Source: Glandiceps talaboti
Lineage: Eukaryota > Hemichordata > Enteropneusta > Spengelidae
Length of the DNA: 64,000 nt
Direction: 5' to 3'
Assembly (NCBI RefSeq): GCF_964340395.1
Contig: NC_135563.1
Span: 3,884,422 to 3,948,421, forward strand
The notes under the pieces are model-generated. The model did no database searches, was not told the origin of the DNA, and saw only the letters and a program-made list of their open reading frames with translations. The translations under genes and the position numbers were made by a program. This document shows positions 1 to 13,220 of the stretch, piece by piece (the first letter of the stretch is position 1; every line of letters starts with the position of its first letter).

Positions 1-30
1 TTTCGACTGTATAACTCATTCCTTTCTACA

Positions 31-90
<60 letters not shown>

Positions 91-115
91 TAGATAGATA
101 GATAGATAGACAGAC

Positions 116-162
<47 letters not shown>

Positions 163-180
163 TACAGACAGACAGATAGA

Positions 181-220
<40 letters not shown>

Positions 221-224
221 TAGA

Positions 225-296
<72 letters not shown>

Positions 297-485
297 TAGA
301 TACAGACAGACAGACCAACATACATACATACAGACAGACAGACAGACATACATGCAAACATACATACATACAGACAGACAGACATACATACATACATACA
401 TACAGACAGACAGACATACATGCAAACATACATACATACATACAGACAGACATACATACAGACAGACAGACATACATGCAAACAT

Positions 486-552
<67 letters not shown>

Positions 553-632
553 GACAGACAGATAGACAGCAGCTGAAACATAGAGACACAGACATACAGG
601 CATACAGTTAATACAGACAGACAGACAGACAT
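31..632. repeat. Compound GATA/GACA/CATA microsatellite
   Basis: About 600 bp of tetranucleotide units: blocks of GATA and GACA at the left, then CATA/GACA mixtures with a few TGCAAACA interruptions at the right. It lies in an IDE intron downstream of exon 10. Long open frames exist here on both strands only because tetranucleotide repeats of this composition lack stop codons; their products are Cys/Leu/Ser/Val or Asp/Arg/Gln/Thr periodic and are not genes. The rest of the stretch up to 1280 is plain AT-rich intron with nothing recognisable. Confidence 0.97.
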
Positions 633-1213
633 ATTACATGAACATTCCCTTTGGGACTACGGTCCCCTATTAATAGTATCTAAACAGCAGAAATTCTTTT
701 TCTTTTACCTTATTTTCTCTGGTATCAATTTACTCAACAACATTTCAATTAGATCTGGTCTGAATTCTTTCATTAAGTATCCACCACTCAAGACTTGTTG
801 ACAGGGAAACTCCTACATGGATAAACATACCACAATCAATTAAAAAGTTGCTCCTACCTAAACTGTGTAATATCAAGCCAGGGCATATATTTCCACTGAT
901 GCAATTAAAAATGATGTAAACCTGGAAATTTTCACCAAAAATTTATATTTGCTTTATATTTCGCTGGCAAACAAAAATGCAAAAATAAATAGTGACTAAA
1001 CTTCCTTCTTGTACATGAATACAATGTACCAGTCTGGTAATTAGTTAAAATTAGTCTTTGAAAACTAGCTGATGACTGTACAATCACAAAATTTCTAGTA
1101 GTGAAAATATCTAAGGTTTACAGATTACAGTGACATAAAGGGGCATGTGGCTTTTATGACAATGTGTTTCTGAGAAATCGTTGGTTGTTCAAGTCTATAG
1201 TTGACAATTTATG

Positions 1214-1282
1214 CACAGACAGTGAATAAAATGAATGAAACTTACATACACAGACAGTGAATAAAATGAATGAAACTTACAT
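1214..1282 (-). repeat. 35-bp tandem duplication carrying the IDE exon 10 splice donor
   Basis: The 34-bp segment 1214-1247 is repeated with one-base spacing at 1249-1282. Each copy holds, on the minus strand, AT|GTAAGTTTCATT, so the exon 10 donor (GT at 1279-1280) has an identical second copy at 1244-1245. Use of the second copy would lengthen the exon by 35 nt and shift the frame. Confidence 0.85.
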
Positions 1283-3287
1283 GCAACAAAGCAGCCACTC
1301 TTGAAGTATAACTACTTGGGCGTTCTTTATCTTTGAAACGAAACGTCATTGCATCCAAGTCCCGGCATTCATCATGCACCCATTGTTGAGGTCCTTCCTT
1401 CCTTAACAAGTTTAGGTATTGGAATATATGGGTGACAATGTCATCAACATGTTCTGTAAAACCAATGTTATGGAATACATATTGAATTGGGTTTTATCTC
1501 ATAATGATATTTACTATCTAGACACCCTATGGAACATCTCCCCCAACTAACAAATACCAAGGCAATGGTTCAGTGACACCCTATGGAACATCTCCACCTA
1601 CTACCAAATACCAAGGCAATGGGTTCTTTTTTTACTCTGATTCATTTACATATTACACATATTGTTTTCATTATAATAATAACATGCAAGTATTTCATGG
1701 GGGTTCAATTCCAAAAAAAACACCTACTCACCAAGTCCTTCCTCTGTCAGGTCCACATTGACTATAAAGAACATAAAACCTTTAGCTCCGTCTTTCTGAC
1801 CACCACATAAAGTATTAACCCATCCTTTCTTCTTTAATTCTGACAATAAACTACCTGGTCCTTCATGACCTATTAAATGACCAAGGTAATGTCCAGGCTG
1901 TGGAATACAACATGACAGATTCAAAACACTTTATAAGATGTGTAAGTAGTGATAAACTTCATGTAGTTTTCTTATTTACTGCATGTTGCCACATTGTCGT
2001 TATCAGAATGACACATGAGCTTCATTTAAGTCTACAATGATTTCATATTTGTGATTTTCCAGTCTGTTATTAAAATCAATTGGTAGAAAACAAAAAAACC
2101 TTGTTCTGTGCAGACATGAGACTTAGCTTTAATTATATCACGAGGCAACTATTTCTGTGAGAAATTACTATTTCCTTGCAGCTTAGCAAGAAATTACAAA
2201 AATAAAATAGTCATTTCCTGACATGAAATATTGCAAGAGGCTATAAAGGATAGGTCATTCTCACATACCTCAAGCATGGAAATGCATAATTTGTTTATGT
2301 TTGTCACAAAGCTGCAAGGAAATAGTAATTTCATGCAGAAATGATTGTGTTTATTAAAGTTGAGGTAATACTCTATAACTGAAGATTTCAATTCAAACAT
2401 AACCATAGACATTTACCTTGGATTCATAGTATGGTTGAAGATCAGGAATTGGAAATGTCACATGCAAATTTCTTATATCTTTCACAGGTACTACATCACA
2501 TCGCAGCTGAAATCAAGAAAACAAGAAAAGTTAGTCTTTTTCAGGACAGCAATCTTTTTCTCTGCTTTCATTTCAAAAGAGCTAAGGTTTTTGAGATATT
2601 GATGACACAGACTGATGACAGACAGACAGGCAGACAGAGAGACAGAGAGATGCCTAGTAGCTCAAATTAAGAAGGGGGGGGGAGATATGTTACTTTTAAC
2701 ATTCTCTTCTTAACATCAGTGTGCCCTCTAATGATAGCCAAATGTTGTTGTTGATGAGTCAAAATGGCAATGTTTGGATTTCTTGTGAGTCACCACATAG
2801 TGAGAGACAGGAGTACACCAAATCTGGGTCTGTCACTAGAAATTGTGTCGGTGACATGACAAATTGGCTTAGCTTAGAGTGCACACTGCTTAACACTATA
2901 CTTTCACCAAAAGAACAAAATACATAGATGAGAATGACTTTTCTTGACATAAAAATATTCCCATCCAAATATTTCATTATTTTCCTACTTTCTGTTATCA
3001 TCAACACAACCATGGTACTGAAGTCTTAGCTAACCCAAGCCTATCCACTGTTACAACACATTGTAACTATATAAAGTTTTTAAAGCCCAATTCTCAAATA
3101 CTTTTTTGTCGATGTTTTAAAAAGTTTAACATTAAATATTGTGTGTGGATAAGTTAAAAATAAAAGTATATCGCACTCTAAGGGCTTCGTTGCTTATATT
3201 AGTATGTAGAGAACACATACTGCAGTCCCTTTAGGTTTAGGTACAAAGAGAAAGAATCCTGTTTTAACTGATGTCATACATATACAG

Positions 3288-3346
<59 letters not shown>

Positions 3347-5966
3347 ACACATACACACCTGTAAATTTTTGTCTTGGAATGGATGCTCTATCCATTCGGG
3401 GGCTGGTATATTTTTATTTTCAACATCACCAAATAATGTTACAGCCATATCTTGCAATTCATCCAAGGACTCTGAAAGTAAAACATAAAAGTTACAGACA
3501 TTATCAAAATACAAGTCTCCATGGAAGACACAAACCCCCCAACAACAATGTACACAAAGGTAATCTTGAAAGGTTTCAGAGCTGAGATTACACACAGAGA
3601 TTCCTCAAAATGCAAAAGTAGATTGTCATATAAACGTTGTAAAAGTTAAAACAAGGAGTCTCACTGTATAGCCTAGCTAGCCAAGAGAATGCATGCCCCA
3701 TGGATACATGTAGAACACACATTGCAATAGAGTAACAGTGTATGTAAGTGTACAACTCATAGCACCAAAGTAAAGCATTTTCTGTATGAAACTAATATGA
3801 CACTATTATATGATGGTTACCAAAGAATTCTTAAAAACACAAGTCTTTCTTATCAATCCTGTTTGTTCATATTTCAAAATGTCTCAAAGCTGATTTGTTC
3901 ATAAATAAATTTTCACAGTCTGTGTATTATTTTTGTCTTTCTTTTACACCACATTTAGGCAAAAATGTGTACAGTCTCAGTTACAGACTGTAATACATAC
4001 ATCAACATTACCAGTACATGGAGAGCCATATTCTATGCTTTGAATGCATACCAGCTATCGCCCACAGTAAACTCATAAACTTACCCAGCTGATTTATGTA
4101 TCAGCATACATGTATATTATAATCCTAGAATTATACAAAGAGTAACATTGAAGTAAAGCACTTCCTTTATGTGCTACACTCGTTTACAGCATTCATAGTG
4201 TTAAAAATATACTGTGTGTTGCAATTGGTTTATTTACAAGCCTAGCATGTGGCCTTTGTAATGTGGTCAATTAGCAAATGAAACAGTATACTTTTACACT
4301 TGATATGGATGCTGTAAACGATCGTGGTACATACAGAAAATGCTTTACTTTGGTGTTATGAGTTGTACACTTACATACATTGTTACTCTATTACCAGGGT
4401 TCAAAAACCTTACCAAACACACTGTACATGTGCCATTTCTACATTTAGTCATTTACAGAAGAGAAAGATATCATGAGCTAAGCCATCCCTTTTTCAATAA
4501 TTTTATTTCAGGGTTAAGATAAAGAAAAACAAATGATTTGATGAAAATATGGACACTACTACAGTAGATATGACTAAACTAACTTATTAATAACTGCTAC
4601 AGGTTCAAATTACAACAGCAAGGTTTCAACAAAAGTGACACAAAGTTCAATAAAAGATTATCAGTTTGGTGTTCCTGTCAAATTTTGCCATTTGGAAGCA
4701 ATCTGCCAATTGCCAGCTTGATGTTACTGCTGGATTGGTTTTACTTTTAGAAAATCAGTCAGGTTGATGTTACTGTTACTTTTGGAGAATCTGACACCTT
4801 GATGTTATTGCTTGACAGAAGTTACTTTTCGAGAATCTGTCACTTTGATGTTACTACTGAATGGATGGATTTGGCCACTTAGAGAAGTAATATGTTCACT
4901 GTCCCTAATTTTTTTTTTTTTTTAAATCTTTACAAACATTTTCTTGAAAAGGACTACTCATTGTTCACTAGCTCACTCGTAAAATACCATGTCTTGAATA
5001 GGACTACTCATTGTTCACTAGCTCACTCCTAGAATACCATGTCTTGAATAGGAATACTCATTGTTCATTAGCTCACTTGTAGAATACCATGTCTTGAACA
5101 GGACTACTCATTGTTCACTAGCTCACTCCTAGAATACCATGTCTTGAACAGGACTACTCATTGTTCACTAGCTCACTCCTAGAATACCATGTCTTGAACA
5201 GAACTACTCATTGTTCACTAGCTCACTCGTAGAATACCATGTCTTGAATAGGACTACTCATTGTTCACTAGCTCACTCCTAGAATACCATGTCTTGAATA
5301 GGACTACTCATTGTTCACTAGCTCACTCCTAGAATACCATGTCTTGAATAGAACTACTCATTGTTCACTAGCTCACTCCTAGAATACCATGTCTTGAATA
5401 GGACTACTCATTGTTTACTAGCTCACTTGTAGAATACCATGTCTTGAATAGGACTACTCATTGTTCACTAGCTCACTCGTAGAATACCATGTCTTGAATA
5501 GGACTACTCATTGTTCACTAGCTCACTTGTAGAATACCATGTCTTGAATAGGACTACTCATTGTTCACTAGCTCACTCGTAGAATATCATGTCTTGAATA
5601 GGACTACTCATTGTTCACTAGCTCACTCGTAAAATACCATGTCCCTGCATTTTTGTGTGGGTTTTTTTTTTTTTTTTTTTTTTTTCACTTTTTTTCACTT
5701 TTTTTCACTTTTTTTCACTTTTTTTTTATTAATTTGTCCCTAAGGGGTTCTCCTGATTGCTTCTTACATAAGTGCAGTGATTCTCCTGATTGGTTCTTAC
5801 ATAAATTAAGTGGTTCTCCTAATTGTTCCTAAATTATTATGTGCAACGGTTCCCCTAACTGGTTCTCTATCAACAATTATTTCTAATAAAGTAAAAGAAA
5901 CAAAGAAAAAAATGAAACAAAACAAAACATCACACAGACATAGACACACATGTACACGCGCGCACT

Positions 5967-6014
<48 letters not shown>

Positions 6015-7809
6015 GCCCCCCCCCCCCATGGTATTAGTATTACTTTACCTATATTACATATTACTACTCACGTCACTTTGTAATCATTTTCTGTAAATGT
6101 GTAATATGAGGACATCAGAGAATAGAGAAGACTAGTTATAATTTTCATAATTGAGGTCACTTCAAATAGTCATACAAAAACAATACATAAAAAATTACGC
6201 CAAGCAATGTAATTTGTCGAGAATGCCACAGACTTTTGCCATGAATGCTGGGAACAGCTGATTGTCAAAGTACACTATTTCAGTACTCAACTATTCTGGA
6301 CCTTGTATAGTGTCTATTTCTGAGACACTACCACTTAGTGGCTAAACTATATAATTTTGTCTTTCCATTAATGAAAGTATGTAGTGTATTGCATGCCATA
6401 CCTCGTCCTATAACACTAAGTCCCATGAGATTTGATGAGTAGAACTTGGAATGGAATTGTAATAGTTCCTCCCTTGTATCAATACCGTCCTCTAGTGGCT
6501 TGGTTTCCAATGTATACTTATTACCTAGTAAGATAAAAAGTGAAAACTATCATCGTTATTCAATGAATATATTGCAATGACATATTGAGAATAATATTTG
6601 GAACTTGTTGCATCATAGCATATATAATATTTCAGTGCCAATAATGTATTTATTTTCAACATTTTCATTGACCACCCATGTTAATAAATTCATACACAAG
6701 TTCTCTTCTTGCACTTTTTATTGGGAAACAGACATATTTTGAACAAATAACAAAACACAATACTACTCACTACACATGCTTTTTCCAAAGTACTCCGATT
6801 ATGTAGCAATCATAATAGTAGGAGTCCTTCTTCAGTGTCTAAACTGGATCAGACACCTTCAGTTTATTCAACATCTCCACCAAATTTGGATCATTCTGTC
6901 AGATCCAATTAGACACTGAAGAAGGACCCCTACTATTATGATTGCTACATAATCGGAGTACTTTGGAAAAAGCATGTGTAGTGGGTAGTATTTAGATATG
7001 AATACATGATGCAAAGCCAAAGTATATTCCAAATGATTTACATGGAATGGGAGTGAGACAACCTCATGAATAATTAATTAGCAAAACATAGGCAGGCTCT
7101 ATCAAGTTTGCCAAAAAGTTCTCCATAGAAGCTGTCTATCGACACTCATTTAAAAAATAGATTTGATAACATTAGCCGCGGCTTCTATTAGGAATTTCAT
7201 GGTAGTAAATACTCACCTGTTCCAAATTTACTGTATGGATGTTTTGGGTCTGCTGTGGCTTTCTCCAACTGGAAGAGTCTCCAGGTATCTGACATAAGAT
7301 TTTTATCATTTTCTGACTCCACGGCATTAACTTCTCTTCCCTTTGAATCTTCATTGAATAGTGGGCATAAAAAGAATTGGGCAAATCTGAAATTTCAGAA
7401 ATACGATATTAAGGTCATTTTTTATATTTTTTTTTTACAGCAGTTTCATGATGAAAATCAAGATCACTGACATGAAAGTAGTGAGATTTGTAATGTGGAG
7501 GAAATAATAGGCCTGGTAAATGACATGGATGGAGTTAACACTGAAAACAATGTGTGGAATTTATCAAAACATCATTTGTCAGTGAAGTCTTGATTGTGCA
7601 ATATCTACTTTTAATATTTGATGACATATTTTTAGCGAGGTTTATACTCCAAAGAAAGTGACAAGACAAAAATACAGACATACAGATGCACAGAAATCAG
7701 ACAGGGACAGACAAACAGACAGACAAACAGACAGACAGATAGACAGACAGACAGACAGGGACAGACATATAAACGAGACAGATAAGACCGACAGACAGAC
7801 AGACAGACA

Positions 7810-7847
<38 letters not shown>

Positions 7848-7903
7848 ACAAACAAAACACAGATAAGACCAACAGATTGACAGACAGAGACAGTCAGACA
7901 GAC

Positions 7904-7940
<37 letters not shown>

Positions 7941-10900
7941 GACAGACAGACAGCCAGTCACCTTGTTATCTTTAACACAGCTAGTCACAACTGACTTTAC
8001 TTAAACTATGGTTAGGATATCTACCTGTCTAGTGCACCAGTCAAGTGTTCATGTGACACATCAAAATAATAGTTTGTATTCTCGGCTCCAGTAAATGCAT
8101 TTGAAAATCCACCATGCTCACTCAGAAACTGTAAAGAAAATACATTATTTATCAATGATCTCAAATTGTCCACTTTAATTAGGAAGATTACAAATTTTCA
8201 CTTTCAAACTGTTTTGCACAATACCATTATGATTTCAGCCCATCTGAATTTATATCAAATTAGATGTTTTTTGTTTATTTACTTTCTCCTTGCCTTATTC
8301 ACTGAAAAATGACTCCAAACAAATTTAGATTATTTTTCATTCAAATACTCATAACATGGTTTTTTTGTTGTTGTTATACTACCCTCACAACTCAACAAAA
8401 TTTCATTTGTCATTCATATTTTCCTCCCCTAAACAAAGAAAAATATTGGGAAATAATATTGAATAATCACTCACCTGGGTGTATTCGTTTTCTGATGGAT
8501 ACTGAAAGAACAATGACCACAGTTTATTAGATTGTTAGATATCGTTGTAATTTACATTAATATATAATAATCAAATGTCTTGACAAAATCTGCTAAGGAG
8601 AGAAATTAGTTCCGATCATACTAAAATATTTTTATCATTAGTAGAAGTAGTATTACACTTGTCAGTTTTATTTTATTTGTTATACTTGTTTTATTAATAT
8701 TTTATTTCCTTACGTCATTCTAAGTCATACATTCTGATGTTTTACATCTAATTTACATACCTAACTTTGTAAACATTCTTTTTAATTCATAGAATTTTTA
8801 CAATTCCATTTATTTCAAATCAAACTCCTTGAAATAGCTATCTGAAGTGTGAAACTAGATGAAAATTCTGGCCATTTTGTACTGAATTACTACTACATAG
8901 TATATAAAATTTACACACAGACAAGTAATGAGTCACAGTAACACTATTGAAATGGTTCAGATTTTACACACTACATTTTACAGAAGTGTGTTTGCATACA
9001 CAGTCACTTCCATTCCTTATTTTTGAAACACACAATTTGCATATCTTCATAATTAAAATTTACATATCGGACATAAACTAATATTTAACATATTTTCCTG
9101 ATGGGTTGTGTAAAGGTGAGATCTTGTGAGATGCATGATGCTGTTTTTCTTTCTCACAAATATCATTCAAACATTAATGAATTTGAACTGCAATTAAGTA
9201 AATTTGATCATTATAAAAACTATTGCTCTATAAATGATGTAATAAATACAGGTAAATATAAAATAAATAAAATATAAAATAAGAACGAAGTGTGTGCCCA
9301 CCATTGGAACTTTGTGGATTAGTTGTTTGTACATCATCCAGGGTGTAACACGACTAGTCAAAATGGAGTTACATATTGCAAACCCATCCCTACATGTCAT
9401 AAGCTATTTTCAGATTTCTTGTTTTGACAATTATGAAATCTCTCTTTTTTAATATATTTGGTCACCAATGATTGCATGTCTTGTAACAATATACCACAAT
9501 CTAATGTATGTAACTTAACAAATCTATGCACACTAAATCTAATGTATGTAACTATTACCAAATCTATGCACACTAAATCTAATGTATGTAACTTAACAAA
9601 TGTATGCACACTAAATCTAATGTATGTAACTTAACAAATGTATGCACACTAAATCTAATGTATGTAACTATTACCAAATGTATGCACACTAAATCTAATG
9701 TATGTAACTTAACAAATGTATGCACACTAAATCTAATGTATGTAACTTAACAAATCTATGCACACTGAATCTAATGTATGTAACTATTACCAAATCTATG
9801 CACACTAAATCTAATGTATGTAACTTAACAAATGTATGCACACTAAATCTAATGTATGTAACTTAACAAATCTATGCACACTAAATCTAATGTATGTAAC
9901 TATTACCAAATCTATGCACACTAAATCTAATGTATGTAACTTAACAAATGTATGCACACTAAATCTAATGTATGTAACTTAACAAATGTATGCACACTAA
10001 ATCTAATGTATGTAACTATTACCAAATGTATGCACACTAAATCTAATGTATGTAACTTAACAAATGTATGCACACTAAATCTAATGTATGTAACTTAACA
10101 AATCTATGCACACTGAATCTAATGTATGTAACTATTACCAAATGTATGCACACTAAATCTAATGTATGTAACTTAACAAATGTATGCACACTAAATCTAA
10201 TGTATGTAACTTAACAAATGTATGCACACTAAATCTAATGTATGTAACTTAACAAATCTATGCACACTATTTAATCAACACCACAAACTTTAAAATGGCA
10301 TAAGCTGCATTTTTTATAAGATTACCCCAACCCAACGTCACCCCAACCCCCACCCTAGTATAAACTTAGAAATAAAAATAATCTAAAGTACATTACCTTT
10401 TTGGTCCCTAGGAATAGCATGTGTTCACAGAAATGTGCAAGACCTGGTATATGGTCAGGATCAGACATACATCCTACAATTTCAACCAAAAAAGTCATTT
10501 GTTTTTATTTTGCTTCCTTTTTTTACAATTATATCACTCTTGTTTCACAATGATCACTGCATAGTGATACATACATGTATAAGTTGTCTTTATATCTACA
10601 GTGTGTCTTAATTAATTAATTTCATGTATGTGATAAAACTGGTAAGCCTTGGAAATTTATGTTAAAATGAAAAAATATTTTTAGCATTAGACGTTATATA
10701 ATTTAGCTGTCTGGATGACAGCATAATTAAATGCAAACTTTCTATCTCACTGTCTATTGTTGTTATTGTAATATTCATTTGTATGAAATGTATACAAATG
10801 ATATTATACCAATTCAGCGTAATATATCAACCAATCATGGTCAAATATAATAGCAGAACCACTGGCATTCATACTACCAGTATCATGAGCAATTCAAATT

Positions 10901-11294
10901 ACTAATTATAATGTACTTACATAAGTCAAATATATATCACATAAACACACAAATAATGGAACTTCAGAAATTGTACTTGTATGCCAACATTTTGTAGGAT
11001 GTGCTTACCGATGTTAACATCAATTGCAGCTGAAGCTTTCTCTGTTGTTGGATCAGTAATCAACATAACTTTCATTTTGTTCTTCAGTAGAAGGCCCCTG
11101 TATTCTCTCTTGTCCTCGGCTGACTTTATAATGTTGTCATACACACTCAGCACTTTGTCTTCCGATGTTGCCATGGTTACCCTCGTACTGTAGCCCCTCT
11201 GTCTGGAAGCATGATTGGGTATTAAGCCAAATTTGTACCGAAGACATGATGGTTGCAAAATCAATTTGGTCTTAGATGCCATGGTCTCCTGCAT
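1281..11294 (-). CDS. IDE: Insulin-degrading enzyme (insulysin), N-terminal 443 codons in ten exons; 3' part beyond the window
   Basis: Zinc metalloprotease of family M16 that degrades insulin, amyloid-beta and other short peptides in cytosol, peroxisome and mitochondria. Exons, 5' to 3': 11009-11294, 10397-10473, 8475-8501, 8025-8128, 7217-7386, 6402-6524, 3359-3471, 2417-2506, 1732-1897, 1281-1453. All have GT-AG borders and all phases join. Exon 2 encodes the inverted zinc motif HFCEH (His109, Glu112, His113); exon 5 supplies the third ligand Glu190 in VESEN. Exon 9 encodes the conserved [17 protein letters not shown] block. Colinear with vertebrate IDE from its N-terminus to about residue 430. 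The N-terminus is basic and lacks acidic residues up to RQRGYSTR, like a mitochondrial presequence. The first Met is at 11294, but Met5 (11282) has better context (ACCATGG) and a CAG just upstream could be an acceptor, so the start is uncertain. Exon 3 is only 27 bp. Confidence 0.96.
2161..2332. mobile_element. Short MITE-like inverted-repeat element in an IDE intron
   Basis: Arms 2161-2184 and 2309-2332 are perfect 24-bp inverted repeats (GAAATTACTATTTCCTTGCA and four more bases). About 124 bp lies between them and no coding capacity is visible. I see no convincing target duplication, so the transposon origin is inferred from the arms only. Confidence 0.55.
3291..3357. repeat. (AC)n microsatellite abutting the IDE exon 7 splice donor
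   Basis: A nearly pure AC dinucleotide tract with two ATAC interruptions. On the minus strand it reads as GT/GTAT repeats that begin within the donor itself, immediately downstream of exon 7 (left edge 3359). Confidence 0.95.
3725..4394. repeat. Inverted-repeat element of about 670 bp in an IDE intron
   Basis: About 65-bp arms at 3728-3795 and 4332-4394 are inverted copies; both contain AAAGTAAAGCATTTTCTGTA in opposite orientation. The centre is unique AT-rich sequence without an ORF. No target duplication is evident, so it is a probable non-autonomous DNA element. Confidence 0.55.
4943..5643. repeat. 50-bp minisatellite, about 14 copies
   Basis: Head-to-tail 50-bp units typified by GGACTACTCATTGTTCACTA followed by GCTCACTCSTAGAATACCAT. 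Variation is limited to a few positions (TCCTAG/TCGTAG/TTGTAG; AATAGG/AACAGG). It lies in the IDE intron between exons 6 and 7. Confidence 0.95.
5659..5727. repeat. Poly-T tract followed by CACTTTTTTT repeats
   Basis: A T run of about 25, then four 10-bp units of TTTTTTTCAC, directly after the 50-bp array. Three degenerate 'TTCTCCT(G/A)ATTG' units follow to about 5830. Non-coding intron sequence. Confidence 0.85.
5964..6012. repeat. (CA)n microsatellite
   Basis: Pure CA repeat followed by a C13 run, in an IDE intron. Confidence 0.95.
6759..6992. mobile_element. Hairpin MITE in an IDE intron
   Basis: About 90-bp arms (6759-6850 and 6900-6992) are near-perfect inverted repeats sharing ACACATGCTTTTTCCAAAGT, separated by about 50 bp. 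The outer ends read AATACTAC on both strands. It has no coding capacity; the flanking duplication is not clear. Confidence 0.75.
7668..7960. repeat. GACA/CA compound microsatellite
   Basis: Blocks of GACA tetranucleotides around a CA tract (about 7810-7843), between IDE exons 4 and 5. Open frames here are repeat artefacts. Confidence 0.95.
9498..10268. repeat. 38/40-bp minisatellite, about 20 copies, with trimeric order
   Basis: Units begin AATCTAATGTATGTAACT and end TATGCACACTA. Two length classes alternate: a 38-bp form with TTAACAAAT and a 40-bp form with ATTACCAAAT. Most of the array follows the order long-short-short, a higher-order period of about 116 bp. It lies in the IDE intron between exons 2 and 3. 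Confidence 0.95.
10397..10473 (-). CDS. IDE: IDE catalytic exon with the HxxEH zinc motif
   Basis: A 77-bp exon whose translation runs from [20 protein letters not shown] to TKK. HFCEH holds two zinc ligands and the general base of the M16 inverted motif. It is bounded by GTAATG donor and TTGTAG acceptor on the minus strand and joins exon 1 in phase 1. Confidence 0.95.
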
Positions 11295-12340
11295 TCTTTG
11301 GTGATTTGCTTATAAATGAGAGGTCTACAAATTATGGCATATCTAAATACTTGTTTATGGATTTCAATATGAACAATTATGTGATAACTGTCCAATGTAC
11401 TTGCTTACAGCTTGTGGGTTAATTTACATTATCATATTTATTATAATTACTAAATGAAAATCATCATATTAACCACAGCTCTCTTTTAGTTGCACCAGAG
11501 GTACTGACAATGTTGTTGAACTGCTCTCACAAAAAAGTGCAAGGAATAGCGCATACCCAGGCCAGGCAAGGACTTATCAGATATCTGTCTAAATTTCTAC
11601 ATATTTACATGATGTTGTAACAATGATTATGTTCATGTACTCTGGGTTCAAACTTTAAAATGAACATTTCTACTCACAGATTCAAAAAACAATTCTTGAA
11701 AACAAATCCCAAAATTTGGCTGACGAAAATTTCATCACCCAAAAATTTGGGATTCACTAAATTAAATACTTCTCTGAAAGTAAAAATTTTCATTAATATC
11801 AATTTATATTTACACGTTGTTTCATTATGTATACTTATAATGATGTATTTTAACAGTACATGAGAACAATTATTTCATTTAAAATTTCACTTGTACACTG
11901 ACAAATATCAATTTTTAAAAAATCTTTGGGGAAATTTTATAAACACAGATCGAACTCTGTTTGTTTTATAATGTTGGTATAAATATTCATATTGTCATAT
12001 TGTAATAAGTATAATCCAAATATGAGTCATCAACTCTGGGGGCCAGGGGGGGGGGGGGGAGATAAACGCAGAAGCTGTGTAACCAGATTTGTTTAGTCTT
12101 GCTTCTAATATTATTATCATTAATATCCATATACTAAATATAGGTCACTGAGTGGTGTACGTACAAAATAATTTACATACATCATTACATGTAGATTTAT
12201 TTCTCTTTATAAACATATGTTACAGGGAAGTCGGTGACATCATAGACATTATACATATAATTACAGCTGGTATATTGAATTGACAAATCAGCACATATTA
12301 AGTACAAGTGAAATCAACATTATAAAAAGTATGACAGGTA
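11295..12340. other. IDE upstream region, no gene seen
   Basis: AT-rich DNA upstream of the IDE start. It contains a G13 run near 12045-12060 and a small inverted match around the AAATTTGGGATT motif near 11705-11755. I see no ORF with protein-like composition, although an IDE non-coding first exon could lie here or at 12.5-12.7 kb. Confidence 0.5.
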
Positions 12341-12559
12341 TTTAGGTTGTGACTCGGATCATGGTCAGCAGGGTCCTGAGTGAGTGACCTTTCGAAGGTG
12401 GGACCGTTCCTAAGGGTAACACTCTTTACGGAATATTCGATATTTACAAAATGTTCTCACCTCCTAAAATGTGGCCACTGGTGAATATTTGTAGATATGG
12501 TTCTCCTTGGGACTGACAGATATGATATACACTTGGTTACTTCTATCACAAATGGTTTC

Positions 12560-12660
12560 CAAAGACGTGCAGGACCAACGGTGAACATTCCCGGCGACAG
12601 ATCAGTAGGGCGCCATTTTGAAGGACGCCACCGTAGGTTCGATACATTTTACTTTTTTTC
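12560..12660 (-). promoter_or_regulatory. Possible IDE promoter or non-coding first exon with a YY1-like site
   Basis: A locally CpG-richer stretch that on the minus strand contains CAAAATGGCGCCC, resembling the YY1-type element common just downstream of housekeeping start sites. It is 1.3 kb upstream of the IDE coding start on the same strand. No transcript evidence is available, so this is only a suggestion. Confidence 0.25.
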
Positions 12661-13220
12661 TTTTGTCTTTCACTACTTCTCCCGTGTTGTCATTGCATGT
12701 TCTCCTTTCGCCATTATGTTGCAATTCTTCCAGTTTCACCCTCTTCTCTGATGACACATTTATTTCTTCCGTTCTTTCTATAGCAAATTAAACGTTCATT
12801 TCTTCCAATGGCAACTTCTCATTTTTATCTTCAGATGGTCATGGCATATATATATTATCCAAGAACGTTGTGTTTCTTCCGCGGTCGTTAGTATATTCCG
12901 GTGATACATGTGCATGTACATGTCGAATTTCTTCCATTTTTGTTTTCCTTTGGTAGGTAATGCATTGTGATCTATTTCTTCCATTTTCCTTTCAATTACT
13001 ATTTTGATAGGCAAATTTATACGACAGGGTAATATCCTATAGGTCTGTATCACCTTAATTCTTGTATATTTCAGTTGTCTGTCACAGCATCACTTTCATC
13101 ATTAATATCAGCCTAAATTGCTTATAGCGGCTGCAAAATTGTCGTATTCTTTCTGGTGTATAACCGATGTACGAGTGACACGTTTTCTTCTTCCTCGATC
13201 TCTAACTCTGATGACATATT

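Noticed and set aside
16-611. Long open frames in the left GATA/GACA region on both strands
   Set aside because: Tetranucleotide repeats without stop codons; periodic products (CLSV, TDRQ) and no start or splice context.
3271-3585. Plus-strand frame across the AC tract and IDE exon 7
   Set aside because: Antisense shadow of the IDE exon extended through the microsatellite.
4943-5643. Regular 50-bp repeats considered as a CRISPR array
   Set aside because: Units are contiguous with no unique spacers, in an intron of an animal gene.
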